Assembly: GCA_902619165.1 (NCBI GenBank)
Contig: CACNDI010000001.1
Span: 124,001-188,000 of the forward strand
Direction: 5' to 3'
Origin: an uncultured Alphaproteobacteria bacterium
GTDB lineage: Bacteria; Pseudomonadota; Alphaproteobacteria; Rhodobacterales; Rhodobacteraceae
Length of the DNA stretch: 64,000 bases
The notes under the pieces are model-generated. The model saw only the letters and a program-made list of their open reading frames with translations, was not told the DNA's origin and did no database searches. The translations under genes and the position numbers were made by a program. Shown here in pieces: positions 16,643 to 26,251 of the stretch (positions are counted from its first letter, which is position 1; each line of letters begins with the position of its first letter).

Positions 16643-17212
16643 ATGGACTCAATACTTCGATATGCCCTCTTACTTTGTAATAACAATCTAGAGCTCAATA
16701 ATTTCTGCCAACTTAGTAAGAATTTAAAAAATAATAATCTTGAGCCAACAAATACTTCTGCATCCTCGGTGGTATCAAATTTGGACTTTAAAGGTTCTAT
16801 AGAAACGTTTCCTATTATAGAGGCAATTAAAAAAAATGCTAGTGAAGCAAATTGGTGTCAAACGTATTCCATATCTGAGGTAGGAGAAGATTTTGCAAAT
16901 CGTCATTGTTATTTTGAACTTATTGGACCTAACGGTCATTTTTATAATGAAGCTATAAGAGGGTTTGTTTGTTATTGGGGAGAATACTTAAACTATAATT
17001 GGCATAGTCATGAGGCTGAAGAGATTTACTATATTTTAGGTGGTAAAGCGCTCTTTAAAACTAAAACTATGACAAAAGTTTTAAAAGCCAATGAGACGCA
17101 ATTTCATAAAAGTTGGGAAAGCCATGCAATGGAGACATTAGAGGAACCTTTACTAGCTTTTATCCTTTGGCGTGGGAAAGGCTTAGATCAGTTAGCTAAA
17201 ATGGACAATTAA
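16643..17212 (+). CDS. dddQ: Dimethylsulfoniopropionate lyase, DddQ type (cupin)
   Basis: 189-aa cupin that should cleave DMSP to dimethyl sulfide and acrylate. The metal ligands of DddQ are all present with the right spacing: H123 in WHSHEAEE, E127, Y129 (EEIYY) and H161 (SWESHAMET). The 123-127-129-161 spacing equals 125-129-131-163 of the Ruegeria enzyme. The C-terminal LLAFILWRGKGLD is also characteristic. Its length fits DddQ (about 190-200 aa) better than DddL (about 230). There is no signal peptide. It is a single gene divergent from the haloalkane dehalogenase; an enoyl-CoA hydratase lies 3 kb downstream, but no acrylate pathway genes are adjacent. Confidence 0.92.
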   Translation: MDSILRYALLLCNNNLELNNFCQLSKNLKNNNLEPTNTSASSVVSNLDFKGSIETFPIIEAIKKNASEANWCQTYSISEVGEDFANRHCYFELIGPNGHFYNEAIRGFVCYWGEYLNYNWHSHEAEEIYYILGGKALFKTKTMTKVLKANETQFHKSWESHAMETLEEPLLAFILWRGKGLDQLAKMDN

Positions 17213-17228
17213 ATTTTATATAATGAGG

Positions 17229-17861
17229 CTATTTTACGGTGACCAAGCAATAGTAGCCTTTTACATTTTCTAACTTCATATAATCATCTTTAAACAATGA
17301 GATAACACTCCACTTACTATTGATTTCAAATTCTTTTATAGTTTCGTCAAATCCATACTTTCGAAATACTCCCTCATTGACAGTAAAACATACATAACCC
17401 CCGGGCTTAGCAATTCTACACAGCTCATTAAATCCAGTAGAAGATATGTGATCATGGGTAAAGACACCCACACACATCACACAATCATACGCATTATCAT
17501 CTATTGGTAGCTTCTTATTTAAACTGCCTGAATATAATTTCTGATATCCCCTTTGACTGGCTATTTGTAACATTTCATCAGAAATATCGAGACCATCAAA
17601 ATTATTAAATCCCTCTGCCTTCAAATGCTCACCTACCAAACCGGTGCCACACCCAATATCTATAATTTTAACCGCTTTGTCTTTAACTCTACTCAAAAGC
17701 AGTTTTACGCTTGTTGGCTGTGAAACGGTGCCAAGTTTATTATCATTGTCATAATCATAATCAGGTGCCCACTCCTTATAGACTTCCTTCAACTTATTAT
17801 CATTTTGAAGATCATCTAAATCAAGATGGCTATAATTAACTAATCCTTTTTTATCGGACAC
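17229..17861 (-). CDS. Class I SAM-dependent methyltransferase (METTL27-like)
   Basis: 210-aa methyltransferase with motif I IDIGCGTGLVGEHL, a motif II acidic residue in FDGLDISDEML, and YDCVMCVGVFTHDH in the motif IV region. The N-terminal YKEWAPDYDYD and the overall layout recall the Williams-Beuren/METTL27-like group of small-molecule or protein methyltransferases. The start is GTG at 17861; no better ATG exists before motif I. It is convergent with the DMSP lyase gene (16 nt between stops) and divergent from deoD. The substrate is unknown. Confidence 0.85.
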   Translation of the reverse strand: MSDKKGLVNYSHLDLDDLQNDNKLKEVYKEWAPDYDYDNDNKLGTVSQPTSVKLLLSRVKDKAVKIIDIGCGTGLVGEHLKAEGFNNFDGLDISDEMLQIASQRGYQKLYSGSLNKKLPIDDNAYDCVMCVGVFTHDHISSTGFNELCRIAKPGGYVCFTVNEGVFRKYGFDETIKEFEINSKWSVISLFKDDYMKLENVKGYYCLVTVK

Positions 17862-18010
17862 AGCACCCTACTTTCTTCAAAATCAATTTACAGTTAGCAT
17901 AATAAATTATGTTATTATATTTGATAGCCTTAAATATTATTTTGGGAAAAGAATAAGTTTGGTAAGTTAGGCCTTTAGTAGCCAAAAATATTTTTTGAAA
18001 GATACAACAC

Positions 18011-18715
18011 ATGACTATCCACATAGGTGCAAAAAAAAGCCAAATTGCAGATACTGTTTTACTACCGGGCGACCCTTTACGAGCAAAGTGGGCTGCAAAT
18101 AGATTTCTATCAAATGTTATAGAAGTAAATACTGTCAGAGGAATGCTTGGATATACCGGTACTTGGAAAAAAAACAAGGTAACAATACACGGCTCAGGAA
18201 TGGGAATGCCCTCGCTCTCGATTTATGTAAATGAGCTAATAAGAAATTATAATGCTAAAACATTAATACGTATTGGATCAGCTGGAGGCATGCAAAAAAA
18301 AGTCAAACTGAGAGATGTAGTTATTGCTATGACAGCCACTAGTGTTTCAACTCCTTCAACCACAATATTTAAAGAACTAAACTTTGCGCCTTGTGCGGAC
18401 TTCGGTCTATTGCAAAACGCGGCAATGATTGCTAAGACCAAAAAGAGATCGACACATGTTGGAGGAATATATTCCTCTGATACTTTTTATGATGAAAGAT
18501 CGGACCTCAATAAAGAGCTTACGAGACATGGGGTCCTAGCGGTTGAGATGGAAACCGCAGAATTATATAATTTAGCATTGAGATATAAACGAAGAGCGCT
18601 GTCAATCCTAACAATAAGTGACGATCTTCAAACAGGGAAAGCATTAAGCTCAAAAGATCGTGAAAGCAGTTTTAGCGATATGGTGGAAATAGCTCTTGAA
18701 GCTGCATTTCTATAA
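18011..18715 (+). CDS. deoD: Purine nucleoside phosphorylase, DeoD type
   Basis: 234-aa hexameric-type purine nucleoside phosphorylase for purine salvage. It has the family start [21 protein letters not shown] (phosphate-binding region), RIGSAGG, the [12 protein letters not shown] substrate-binding Glu region, and the catalytic Asp within ISDDL. Its length matches DeoD of E. coli (239 aa). The start ATG 18011 directly precedes the conserved N-terminus. The next gene follows by 24 nt, so the two may be co-transcribed. Confidence 0.95.
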   Translation: MTIHIGAKKSQIADTVLLPGDPLRAKWAANRFLSNVIEVNTVRGMLGYTGTWKKNKVTIHGSGMGMPSLSIYVNELIRNYNAKTLIRIGSAGGMQKKVKLRDVVIAMTATSVSTPSTTIFKELNFAPCADFGLLQNAAMIAKTKKRSTHVGGIYSSDTFYDERSDLNKELTRHGVLAVEMETAELYNLALRYKRRALSILTISDDLQTGKALSSKDRESSFSDMVEIALEAAFL

Positions 18716-18739
18716 ATTAAAAATAGTAAGGAAATTTTG

Positions 18740-19696
18740 ATGATTAAAGTAGCAATTATAGGACTCGGAATTATGGGCCGCAGAATGCTTCAACACATGC
18801 GTATCCATGAAAAGTTTGCGCCTAACTATCTTTGGGATCCTGATAAAAGTGCATGTCAAAAAGCTATCGAAATTGACAGTGAAGCTAAAATTATGAAAAG
18901 CCCCGAGGAAGCAATCGATGCTGCAGACTTAGTTTACCTTGCTTGTCCACCAAAGGTAAGAGAAGCGCATGCCATTCAAACCGTACAAAAAGGTAAAGCT
19001 CTTTTTTTAGAAAAGCCACTAGGTATAGATATTGATCAAAGCAAGTCACTTATCAATAAACTTAAAGGCTTCAATGTTCCATTAGCAGTAAACTTTACAC
19101 AGGCAGCTGGCCCTGCACTAAATGACTTGATCAAAGCCAAGTCCGATGGTGAGTTAGGAGAAATTATTGGAGTTGACATTATTGTTACTTATCCAAAGTG
19201 GCCAAGAGAATGGCAAAAAGAAGCAGATTGGCTTAGATTTAATAAAGAAGGCGGAATGACTAGAGAAGTGATATCTCACTTTATATTTTTTTCTGGGCGG
19301 GTGCTCGGTTCACTTGAATTGAAATGGGCCAAAGTCATTTACCCCAAAGATAAGTTACTTTGCGAGACAGATGTACTTGCACGACTTGAAACTAAAGATG
19401 GAAAATGTGTAAACATCCTTGCTAGTGTGGGTGGAGCTCAGCCTGATAGGCAGGAGATGACAGTACGAGGTACGGCTAAAAGTCGAAGGGTTTCTGAGTT
19501 TTATAAAGACAGCGAAAGTAATGGCTTGGAATTCATTCCTTTACGAGAAGAACCAAAGGACCCTCGAGCCGTAAGTCTCAAAGCTCAATTAGACGATTTA
19601 GAAAAAGCGTATAGTAGTCATCCAAACAAACTAGCTACAGTAGATGAGGCCCTCAGGGTTCAAGTTTTAATTGAAAGTATTTTAGCATCCAAATAA
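18740..19696 (+). CDS. Gfo/Idh/MocA family oxidoreductase
   Basis: 318-aa NAD(P)-dependent dehydrogenase. The N-terminal Rossmann domain has IIGLGIMGRRM, and the conserved EKPLG (LFLEKPLGID) is at about residue 95. The C-terminal alpha/beta substrate domain includes a GGMTREVISHF helix with the catalytic-type His. ATG 18740 is preferred over a TTG one codon earlier. The usual substrates are sugars, inositols or related polyols; I cannot tell which. It probably forms a short operon with deoD, 24 nt upstream. Confidence 0.88.
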   Translation: MIKVAIIGLGIMGRRMLQHMRIHEKFAPNYLWDPDKSACQKAIEIDSEAKIMKSPEEAIDAADLVYLACPPKVREAHAIQTVQKGKALFLEKPLGIDIDQSKSLINKLKGFNVPLAVNFTQAAGPALNDLIKAKSDGELGEIIGVDIIVTYPKWPREWQKEADWLRFNKEGGMTREVISHFIFFSGRVLGSLELKWAKVIYPKDKLLCETDVLARLETKDGKCVNILASVGGAQPDRQEMTVRGTAKSRRVSEFYKDSESNGLEFIPLREEPKDPRAVSLKAQLDDLEKAYSSHPNKLATVDEALRVQVLIESILASK

Positions 19697-19817
19697 ACCT
19701 CTTTGTAACATCACGCAGTTTTTTGTTTTGTATTCATTCAAATTTACTTGATCACCCAATATTGACTTAAGAGCCAGTGATTTATAAATTTAATATAAAA
19801 ATATTTTAGGAGTTTTT

Positions 19818-20666
19818 ATGATCTTTAAAGAAATTATAGTTAAAACGACTGATGGAATAACAAAAATAACTCTTAATAGACCTGATAAATTAAATGCTTG
19901 GACCACAGTAATGGGGAATGAAGTTAAGAGAGCTATTGAAATAGCAGGACAAGATAAAGAGTGTCGATGTATTGTGGTTACTGGATCAGGCAGGGGTTTT
20001 TGTGCAGGCGCCGATATGGGTAACCTTAAAGATATATCTGATGGAGATATCGAAAGAGAGATTGAAGTCGATATCAAGATAAAACCATACCAAGCAGATA
20101 AAAACTTAGGTCCTCAGATTTTGGAAAACTTCGAAGGACGTTTTGCCTATTTGTATAATTGTCCTAAACCCATAATTGCAATGATCAATGGAGCTTGCGC
20201 AGGCATTGGCCTCATATTCACTCTGTACGCAGATTTGCGATTTACAACTAATGAAGCCAAATTCACCACCGCTTTTGCGTCGAGAGGCTTAATTGCAGAA
20301 CATGGTATTGCCTGGTTGTTACCACGACTAATTGGAGAAGCTAAAGCTTTGGACCTATTACTGTCCGCTAGAATTTTTAAAGGAGCTGAAGCTGAGAGTT
20401 TGGGGTTAGTTAATAAAAGCCTTCCTGTAGAGGAACTCGAAAATTTTGTTAACAATTACACGAAGCATATAGCTGAAAAAGTGTCCCCTAGATCAATAAC
20501 AATTATGAAGAGACAAATAAGAGCCGGATATAGTCAGACATTTTCAAAGTCTTTGGAAATTGCTGATAAAGAAATGTTTCTAAGTTTTGAACAAGATGAT
20601 TTCAAAGAGGGCGTTGAAAGTTTTGTGGAAAATCGTGCTCCCCGATTTAGAGGAGTTGGGAAGTAG
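19818..20666 (+). CDS. Enoyl-CoA hydratase/isomerase family protein
   Basis: 282-aa crotonase-fold protein. It has ITLNRPDKLNAWT, the first oxyanion-hole region GSGRGFCAGADMG, and the second one, MINGACAGIG. The enoyl-CoA hydratase glutamates are probably in the AFASRGLIAEHG region, where the second Glu position appears conserved. ATG 19818 has TAGGAG 6 nt upstream. It stands alone. A hydratase role in fatty-acid, aromatic or acrylyl-CoA breakdown is possible; the last would link it to the DMSP lyase 2.6 kb upstream, but this is only a guess from proximity. Confidence 0.9.
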   Translation: MIFKEIIVKTTDGITKITLNRPDKLNAWTTVMGNEVKRAIEIAGQDKECRCIVVTGSGRGFCAGADMGNLKDISDGDIEREIEVDIKIKPYQADKNLGPQILENFEGRFAYLYNCPKPIIAMINGACAGIGLIFTLYADLRFTTNEAKFTTAFASRGLIAEHGIAWLLPRLIGEAKALDLLLSARIFKGAEAESLGLVNKSLPVEELENFVNNYTKHIAEKVSPRSITIMKRQIRAGYSQTFSKSLEIADKEMFLSFEQDDFKEGVESFVENRAPRFRGVGK

Positions 20667-20700
20667 AATTCAATCAACCTTTCAAGAAATATTTCCAATT

Positions 20701-21897
20701 TTAAACAATACTGCTTTTCTGCAATTTAATTGAAAAAAATAATGTTACTAAAATTGTAAAAAATAAAATGCCAATCAATGGTAAAGGCGAAATAAAGTCT
20801 GCGATTATGTAACCTGTTGCATATGCTAAGATACCCCCAATCATTACCTGTATAGTTGCACCTAAGCCAGAAGCACTACCCGCTAATTTGGGATTTACGG
20901 AAACAATTCCCGCTGCAGCATTTGGAACTATTAGGCCTTGACCTAAGCCAACCAAGAACATCGGGGTAAAAAAACTAAGTGGGCCAAAAGTAAAATTTAA
21001 ATAAATAAGAGCTTGTAATGCAGGCCCTGTGAGCGCAACAAAACAACCCCAAAGCATAAACCTGTTTGGTCCAATTTTCATAGCATAGCGACCCGTAAGA
21101 AAATTTCCTAAGAAAAACCCAATCCCCAGAATAGCAAACAAGTACCCCTGAACAGATGGCGCTAACTGAAAATATTCCGCTGATATTACTGGTGCTCCGG
21201 TTAAAAAGCTAAAATAAGACCCCACTGAAAAGCCCATTACAAAAACATAGAACCAAAAATCTTTGTTAAAAAACAACTCTTTATAATCGTCACTCAATTT
21301 TGCCTTCGATATCTCATTTTTGTTGAGAGTTTCTTTCTGATCAAACCAAATCAGTAATAGAGAAATAATTCCCATCAAATACATTAATCTCAAACTATAG
21401 CGCCAATTTAGTTGTTCCTCCAAAATCCCACCTAAAGCAGGAGCTAACATCGGCATTATTGTCATAGCCATGGTTACATAGCCAATCATCGAAGCTGCAT
21501 GTTCCATTGGCACAATGTCTCTAATAACTGCGCGACCTAAAACAAAGCCAGCTGCAACTCCAGCTTGAAGCATTCTAAAGAACAAAAATAAATAAAAATT
21601 TGTGGTTATTTCGCATATTAAAGTTGACGCGGTAAATAAAAGAAACGCCGCTATCATAGTTGGCTTTCTTCCAATCCTATCCGATACCGGGCCTATAATA
21701 AGTTGAAAAAAAGCAAGCGACAAAAAGTATCCCGAAATAAAGATTTGCATAGTTCCATAATCTACATCAAAGTCTTTAGCCATACTCGGTAAACTAGGCA
21801 GGAATATACTCATATTCATCGCTGATACCCCAGCTAGAATAGCTAGAGTTGAAATATGGGGAGGAGAGCTACCATCCAAAAAATGGCTCTGGCTCAT
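20701..21897 (-). CDS. MFS transporter, Bcr/CflA drug-resistance type
   Basis: About 398 aa with twelve hydrophobic segments. FLPSLPSMAKDFDVDYG in the first loop is characteristic of the Bcr/CflA subfamily, and GPVSDRIGRKPTMI is the MFS loop 2-3 signature. It exports drugs, sulfonamide-like compounds or amino acids in known members. ATG 21897 is chosen; an in-frame TTG at 21918 adds seven residues and has no better ribosome site. It is convergent with the enoyl-CoA hydratase gene. Confidence 0.9.
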   Translation of the reverse strand: MSQSHFLDGSSPPHISTLAILAGVSAMNMSIFLPSLPSMAKDFDVDYGTMQIFISGYFLSLAFFQLIIGPVSDRIGRKPTMIAAFLLFTASTLICEITTNFYLFLFFRMLQAGVAAGFVLGRAVIRDIVPMEHAASMIGYVTMAMTIMPMLAPALGGILEEQLNWRYSLRLMYLMGIISLLLIWFDQKETLNKNEISKAKLSDDYKELFFNKDFWFYVFVMGFSVGSYFSFLTGAPVISAEYFQLAPSVQGYLFAILGIGFFLGNFLTGRYAMKIGPNRFMLWGCFVALTGPALQALIYLNFTFGPLSFFTPMFLVGLGQGLIVPNAAAGIVSVNPKLAGSASGLGATIQVMIGGILAYATGYIIADFISPLPLIGILFFTILVTLFFSIKLQKSSIV

Positions 21898-22026
21898 GTA
21901 AAGATTTTTGCCTGACAAATTTGTATGCTCGTGTTTTGTTTATCTACCTGTATTTGAATTGAGAGCTATTGTAAAGGAGTTCATATTTTGAATTTCTTCA
22001 CGCTAGATAGCATAAAAATATCAACG

Positions 22027-22209
22027 TTACTGTTCACGTTTAATGATAGCAATCCTTCTTGCTAGGTCTTTAAGTATGGCTGTTTTAGCAAAAGGTTTGA
22101 TTGATTTCCATTTCCTAGCCTCGTCACGCGTCCGACCGCAACCTCTACACCAGCCGTTTTTACCAGAGAATTGGCAAATATCTATACACGGACTACTTTT
22201 GCGTTTCAT
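22027..22209 (-). CDS. DUF1289 small Fe-S/zinc-type protein
   Basis: 60-aa protein with the DUF1289 pattern: PCIDIC (CxxxC) followed by GWCRGCGRTRDEARKW (CxGC-GRT-xxE-xxxW). The four Cys probably bind a metal ion or cluster. The family is common in proteobacteria next to dehydrogenases and has no settled function. It lies 50 nt downstream of the ThDP enzyme gene on the same strand. A second DUF1289 protein is at 26252. Confidence 0.85.
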   Translation of the reverse strand: MKRKSSPCIDICQFSGKNGWCRGCGRTRDEARKWKSIKPFAKTAILKDLARRIAIIKREQ

Positions 22210-22259
22210 GATTAATTGCTTTTTATTAGATCAAGTGAAGTGTTTTATATTTTTATTTC

Positions 22260-23876
22260 TCAGTTCAGCCAATCATCGCCTTCCTTCACGAGAATTATGG
22301 TTGGACTGTTGGTCGATAAAGCATTCTTAAATGCCCTCATAAATATCTCCACACTGTCAGCATAAACTGCTTGGCAGTGACAGGATTTTGCGAGCTTAAC
22401 AAAGTCAGGATTAAGTCCCTCTACCCCCACTCGATTAATTTTCATTAATCCCATATCATCTTGTATCTGTTTGTAACCCCCATTCTCCCATATGATAATT
22501 GGAAGAGATAAATTTTGTTCTTTTGCAGTAAGTAGCTCTGGCATAGAAAACATAAATCCTCCGTCCCCAACTAAAACGGCTACGGGTGTCGTAGGCAGTG
22601 CCATTTTTGCTCCTATCGCGTTAGGCAGGGCGTTACCAAGCGCACAGAACCCAACCGGATGAAGCCACTTTCTTGCTTCAGGAATATTAAAGTCAAAAAC
22701 ACCCGTGTAAGATAATTGACAGGCGTCCGTTGAAAATATTGTTTCGGAAGGGGCAATTTTCCGCAATATTGTTAAAAGTTTCTTATGTCTTTTCTCGCTT
22801 TTTTTCAGGTTTGCGTCTATCTGTCTTTTTATCTCAATAACCGCATTCCTAACGCTTTCCAGCTGTTCGAGAGAAACAGAATTATTTAGTTTAGCGTTTA
22901 GCTTCTTGACTGTTTCTTTGGCATCTCCTACAAGTCCCACAGCCGCCCTATAATTATCATTTATCTTTTTGTCATCTATATCTACTCTTACTATTTTTCC
23001 GTTGATTGAGTATTTTCCAACATAGTTATCGGTTTCCGCCATTTCAGTGCCTATAGCTAGGATTAAATCAGCTTTTGATAGATATTCTCTAGCCTCAGCC
23101 CTAACCGTACCCCCAGAAATCACAAGTGGATGGCTATCATTAATCACACCTTTCCCTGCTGCTGTGGTAATCACTACGGCTCCAAGATTATTCACCAATT
23201 TGCAAACTTCCTCTCCAGCGTTACATGACCCTCCACCCAATATACATACAATTTTTTTGCTTTCATTTATTAGACTTATCGCTTTCAATAAATCGTCTCC
23301 ACTAGCTTTTGGACAAGGCGGAAGCTCGAATGGTTCCCAATTGGTGTTAACTGGTTGTGCCTGAATATCAATTGGTATAGATATGTGAACAGGTCTAGGT
23401 CTTTTACTTCGAAAAATAGTAAAGGCTTGCTCTAATAAGATTGGTACATCATTAGGCGTTTTCACGGTTTCTGAAAAAGCTGTAAGAGGTGCTGTAACTT
23501 TTTTTTGCTCTGTTATTTCATGTAAAACACCCTGCCCCTTTCCTAGGCTTTCACTTTTAGGTTCTGCTGAAATCAAAAGCAGAGGTAGAGAGTCAGCATA
23601 GCACTGACCTAAAGCAGTGGATGCATTCGTTACGCCTGGGCCAGATATAACTAGTGCTACACCGACATCACCGGTAGCTCTTGCCCAACCTTCTGCCATA
23701 AATCCAGCCCCCTGCTCATTTCTAGCCTGAACATGCCGTATTTTACTTGGATCATCAGCTTTATCCGTTAAAGCGCGGCAAAAATCGAGAGTATGTACCC
23801 CGGGTATCCCAAAGATAGTTGTAACTCCGTAATTTGATAAAAGCTCTATAGTTGCTTCAGCGCAGCTCTTCGTCAT
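22260..23876 (-). CDS. ThDP-dependent enzyme, acetolactate synthase/2-oxoacid decarboxylase type
   Basis: 538-aa thiamine-diphosphate enzyme with the three expected domains. The N-terminal PYR domain has the catalytic Glu in ARNEQGAGFMAEGWAR, the middle domain binds nucleotide in some members, and the C-terminal PP domain has GDGGFMF followed at the right distance by IIWENGG. The stretch YADSLPLLLISAEPKSESLG resembles 5-guanidino-2-oxopentanoate decarboxylase and related enzymes more than anabolic IlvB. No small regulatory subunit lies nearby, which supports a catabolic decarboxylase or lyase. The exact 2-oxoacid is uncertain. Confidence 0.88.
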   Translation of the reverse strand: MTKSCAEATIELLSNYGVTTIFGIPGVHTLDFCRALTDKADDPSKIRHVQARNEQGAGFMAEGWARATGDVGVALVISGPGVTNASTALGQCYADSLPLLLISAEPKSESLGKGQGVLHEITEQKKVTAPLTAFSETVKTPNDVPILLEQAFTIFRSKRPRPVHISIPIDIQAQPVNTNWEPFELPPCPKASGDDLLKAISLINESKKIVCILGGGSCNAGEEVCKLVNNLGAVVITTAAGKGVINDSHPLVISGGTVRAEAREYLSKADLILAIGTEMAETDNYVGKYSINGKIVRVDIDDKKINDNYRAAVGLVGDAKETVKKLNAKLNNSVSLEQLESVRNAVIEIKRQIDANLKKSEKRHKKLLTILRKIAPSETIFSTDACQLSYTGVFDFNIPEARKWLHPVGFCALGNALPNAIGAKMALPTTPVAVLVGDGGFMFSMPELLTAKEQNLSLPIIIWENGGYKQIQDDMGLMKINRVGVEGLNPDFVKLAKSCHCQAVYADSVEIFMRAFKNALSTNSPTIILVKEGDDWLN

Positions 23877-24008
23877 AGATTATTTTGTTCCATATTTGTA
23901 TTAAAAACAGAGAAGATTATATCCTCGGAATAATAAAATCTAAAAACAAAAGCATCATTTGTGTCGAATTTCGGTGTAATGCATCTTTTAAAAAGGTTTA
24001 ATTTAATT

Positions 24009-24685
24009 ATGAAAGAAAAATTCTGGGCATATATTCCATTTCTTCTCAATGCAACTGGTATTCTAACTAATCTTTTTTTCGCCACAATCGCTTTTGGCCA
24101 AAAAAAATTGTTGATGCTGATACAATTGTATTTAACGAGGAAAAAATTCGCCTTTACGGAATAGATGCGCCAGAAACAAATCAATATTGTTATGTAAACA
24201 GAGAAGCTTGGCCATGCGGCAAACAAGCAACTAAATATTTAACAAATTTATTAAAAGACGTTCCTCTTTCCTCATTGAATTGCAAGATATCGTCCAAGGA
24301 CCGTTATGGTAGATCGATAGGTGTATGCTATCTCGAAGATCAGAATATAAATAAAAATTTGGTAGAAAATGGTTGGGCTTTAGCGTACAGAGGATACTCT
24401 AAAGATTTTATTCACAATGAAAAATCAGCATCAAAAGAAAAAGTAGGCATTTGGAAAGGCGAATTTGTAGAACCTTGGAATTTGCGGAGAGGAGTGCGCA
24501 TTTACGAAGCTAAAAAGATTGGTTGTAAAATTAAAGGGAATATTTCATCCCGTGGCGAAAAAATTTATCACCTTCCGAACTCTAAAAATTACCTAAAAAC
24601 AAAAATCTCATCTTCAAAGGGCGAAAGATGGTTTTGTTCTGAAAAAGAAGCTAAAGAAAATGGGTGGAGAAAACCAAATAATTAA
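24009..24685 (+). pseudogene. Thermonuclease-family (SNase-like) gene with a frameshift
   Basis: The N-terminus (from ATG 24009: MKEKFWAYIPFLLNATGILT..., a hydrophobic export segment) is in one frame up to an eight-A run at 24100-24107. The nuclease domain (IVDADTIVFNEEKIRLYGID, APET, then KDRYGRSIGVCYL and NLVENGWALAYRGYS) continues in another frame to 24685. One extra A would restore a single gene of about 226 aa. The C-terminus adds a basic region. It is either a real slippage-prone or dead gene, or a sequencing/assembly error; the nuclease part itself looks intact. Related proteins are secreted Ca-dependent nucleases. Confidence 0.82.
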
Positions 24686-24789
24686 AGCAAACCACAGAAT
24701 ATGTTGAATTTTACTGTTAGAAAAAGCAAAATTATCTAGAGCCATTGTTTAATTTTTATGGCTGTTTATAATAATAGTTGGAACAATGA

Positions 24790-25173
24790 ATGAACGAAAA
24801 ATTTAAAAAGCTAGATGCTTCATGTCACTGCGGCTCAATAAGACTGACCATCAATTTGGAGAAACCTCTTTCAGATATTGTAAGGTGTAATTGCTCAATA
24901 TGTAGTAAAAGTAAGGGGTTCGGGATGCTTTGTACACCTCAGGAAAATATAACTGTGGTTGAAGGCTTTGAGTCTGTTACAGAATATGTGTTTAACACTG
25001 CGGAGGCTCCACATTTTTTTTGTATAATATGCGGTACGCATACCCATCACAAAAGTAGGAATAACCCTGGTAATATTTGTGTAAATGTTGCTTGCATTGA
25101 TGATTTCAATATCGCAGATTATACAGGAGTTATAAAAAACTTTGATGGAATAAATCATCCTCGAGATTTATAA
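24790..25173 (+). CDS. GFA family (glutathione-dependent formaldehyde-activating enzyme-like) protein
   Basis: 127-aa zinc protein of the Gfa/CENP-V fold. The zinc ligands are seen as CHCGSI near the N-terminus, CNCSICSKSKG in the middle and FFCIICGTHTHH, the usual seven-Cys arrangement. Most members are not true formaldehyde-activating enzymes, and function is usually unknown; glutathione or thiol adduct handling is the family idea. It lies just upstream of the threonine aldolase gene (21 nt), probably in one operon. A competing ATG 4 nt earlier is out of frame. Confidence 0.88.
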   Translation: MNEKFKKLDASCHCGSIRLTINLEKPLSDIVRCNCSICSKSKGFGMLCTPQENITVVEGFESVTEYVFNTAEAPHFFCIICGTHTHHKSRNNPGNICVNVACIDDFNIADYTGVIKNFDGINHPRDL

Positions 25174-25194
25174 AACAAATAAAGAGGTTTACAT

Positions 25195-26232
25195 TTGAAC
25201 AAGCATAGTACAATCAGAAATCAAACATGGGAATGCGATCTCAGAAGTGATACGTTTACCTCTCCAGATGAAGGTATGAGAACTGCGATGGCGACTGCTG
25301 TGGTTGGTGACGACGTGTACGGTGAAGATCCAACCGTGAACTTATTAGAAAAGCGACTTGCATCACTTTTAGGAAAAGAAGAAGGCGTCTTTTTCCCTTC
25401 AGGAACCCAAAGCAATTTATCAGCTGTTATGGCTCATTGCGGTAGAGGCGAAGAAATCATTGTTGGAAAAAATTACCATGTATACTGGGACGAGGCGTCC
25501 GGGGCGTCGGTGCTAGCTGGAATATCGTTATGGCCGGTTGAAACAGAAAACGACGGATCCATTTCACCATCATCGGTTGAAGGGGCAATCAAAGAAGATG
25601 ACCCCCATCATGCATCTAGTCGATTACTATGCCTAGAAAATACTGTGGGTGGAAAAGCAATATCATTAAAAAAGATGCAAGATGTGTCTGAAACAGCACG
25701 AAAAAACAATCTAAGCATTCATCTTGATGGCGCACGCTTTTTTAATGCGGTAACTGCCTTGCGCTGTAAACCAGAGGAGCTGGCAAATTGTGCAGACAGT
25801 GTGTCAATATGCTTGTCAAAAGGGCTTGGGACACCACTAGGTACGGTACTTGTTGGTTCATCAAAATTTATTCGAAAAGCACGAAGAAATAGAAAAATTC
25901 TTGGCGGGTCAATGAGACAAGTTGGTGTTGTAGCCGCTGCAGGGCATTACGCTTTAGACAATAATATATCTAGACTTGCTGAAGATCATAAACGAGCCGA
26001 GTATTTCGCTAATGAGCTTCGAGAAATGAATATAGGGAATGTAGATAACGGAACAAACATGGTATTTTTTACACCTACGGACGGGCAAACCGAAAAACTT
26101 CGATCGCACTTAGAAAAATACAGCGTCAAGGTTGGTGACCAAAACCCATCAATACGAATGGTCTTACATCGCGATATTTCAGATGAAAGCCTTGAGAAGG
26201 CTATCACAGGCTTTAAGACCTTCTATCAATAA
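25195..26232 (+). CDS. ltaE: Low-specificity L-threonine aldolase
   Basis: 345-aa PLP-dependent fold-type I aldolase that splits L-threonine or L-allo-threonine into glycine and acetaldehyde. It has LRSDTFTSPDEGMR at the start, DDVYGEDPTV, IHLDGARFFNA, and the PLP Lys in ICLSKGLGTPLG. The TTG start at 25195 has AGAGG upstream and starts just before the conserved N-terminal region. It probably shares a transcript with the GFA gene before it and perhaps the DUF1289 gene 19 nt after it. Confidence 0.93.
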   Translation: MNKHSTIRNQTWECDLRSDTFTSPDEGMRTAMATAVVGDDVYGEDPTVNLLEKRLASLLGKEEGVFFPSGTQSNLSAVMAHCGRGEEIIVGKNYHVYWDEASGASVLAGISLWPVETENDGSISPSSVEGAIKEDDPHHASSRLLCLENTVGGKAISLKKMQDVSETARKNNLSIHLDGARFFNAVTALRCKPEELANCADSVSICLSKGLGTPLGTVLVGSSKFIRKARRNRKILGGSMRQVGVVAAAGHYALDNNISRLAEDHKRAEYFANELREMNIGNVDNGTNMVFFTPTDGQTEKLRSHLEKYSVKVGDQNPSIRMVLHRDISDESLEKAITGFKTFYQ

Positions 26233-26251
26233 AATACTCACATTAAGTTTT

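Noticed and set aside
23873-24226. 117-aa minus-strand frame at the nuclease locus
   Set aside because: It overlaps the nuclease gene in antisense, is rich in aromatic/low-complexity residues and shows no motif; the SNase motifs on the other strand explain the region.
26132-26251. Upstream extension of the second DUF1289 protein
   Set aside because: It would overlap 100 nt of the threonine aldolase gene and adds residues with no family similarity; ATG 26252 is the better start.
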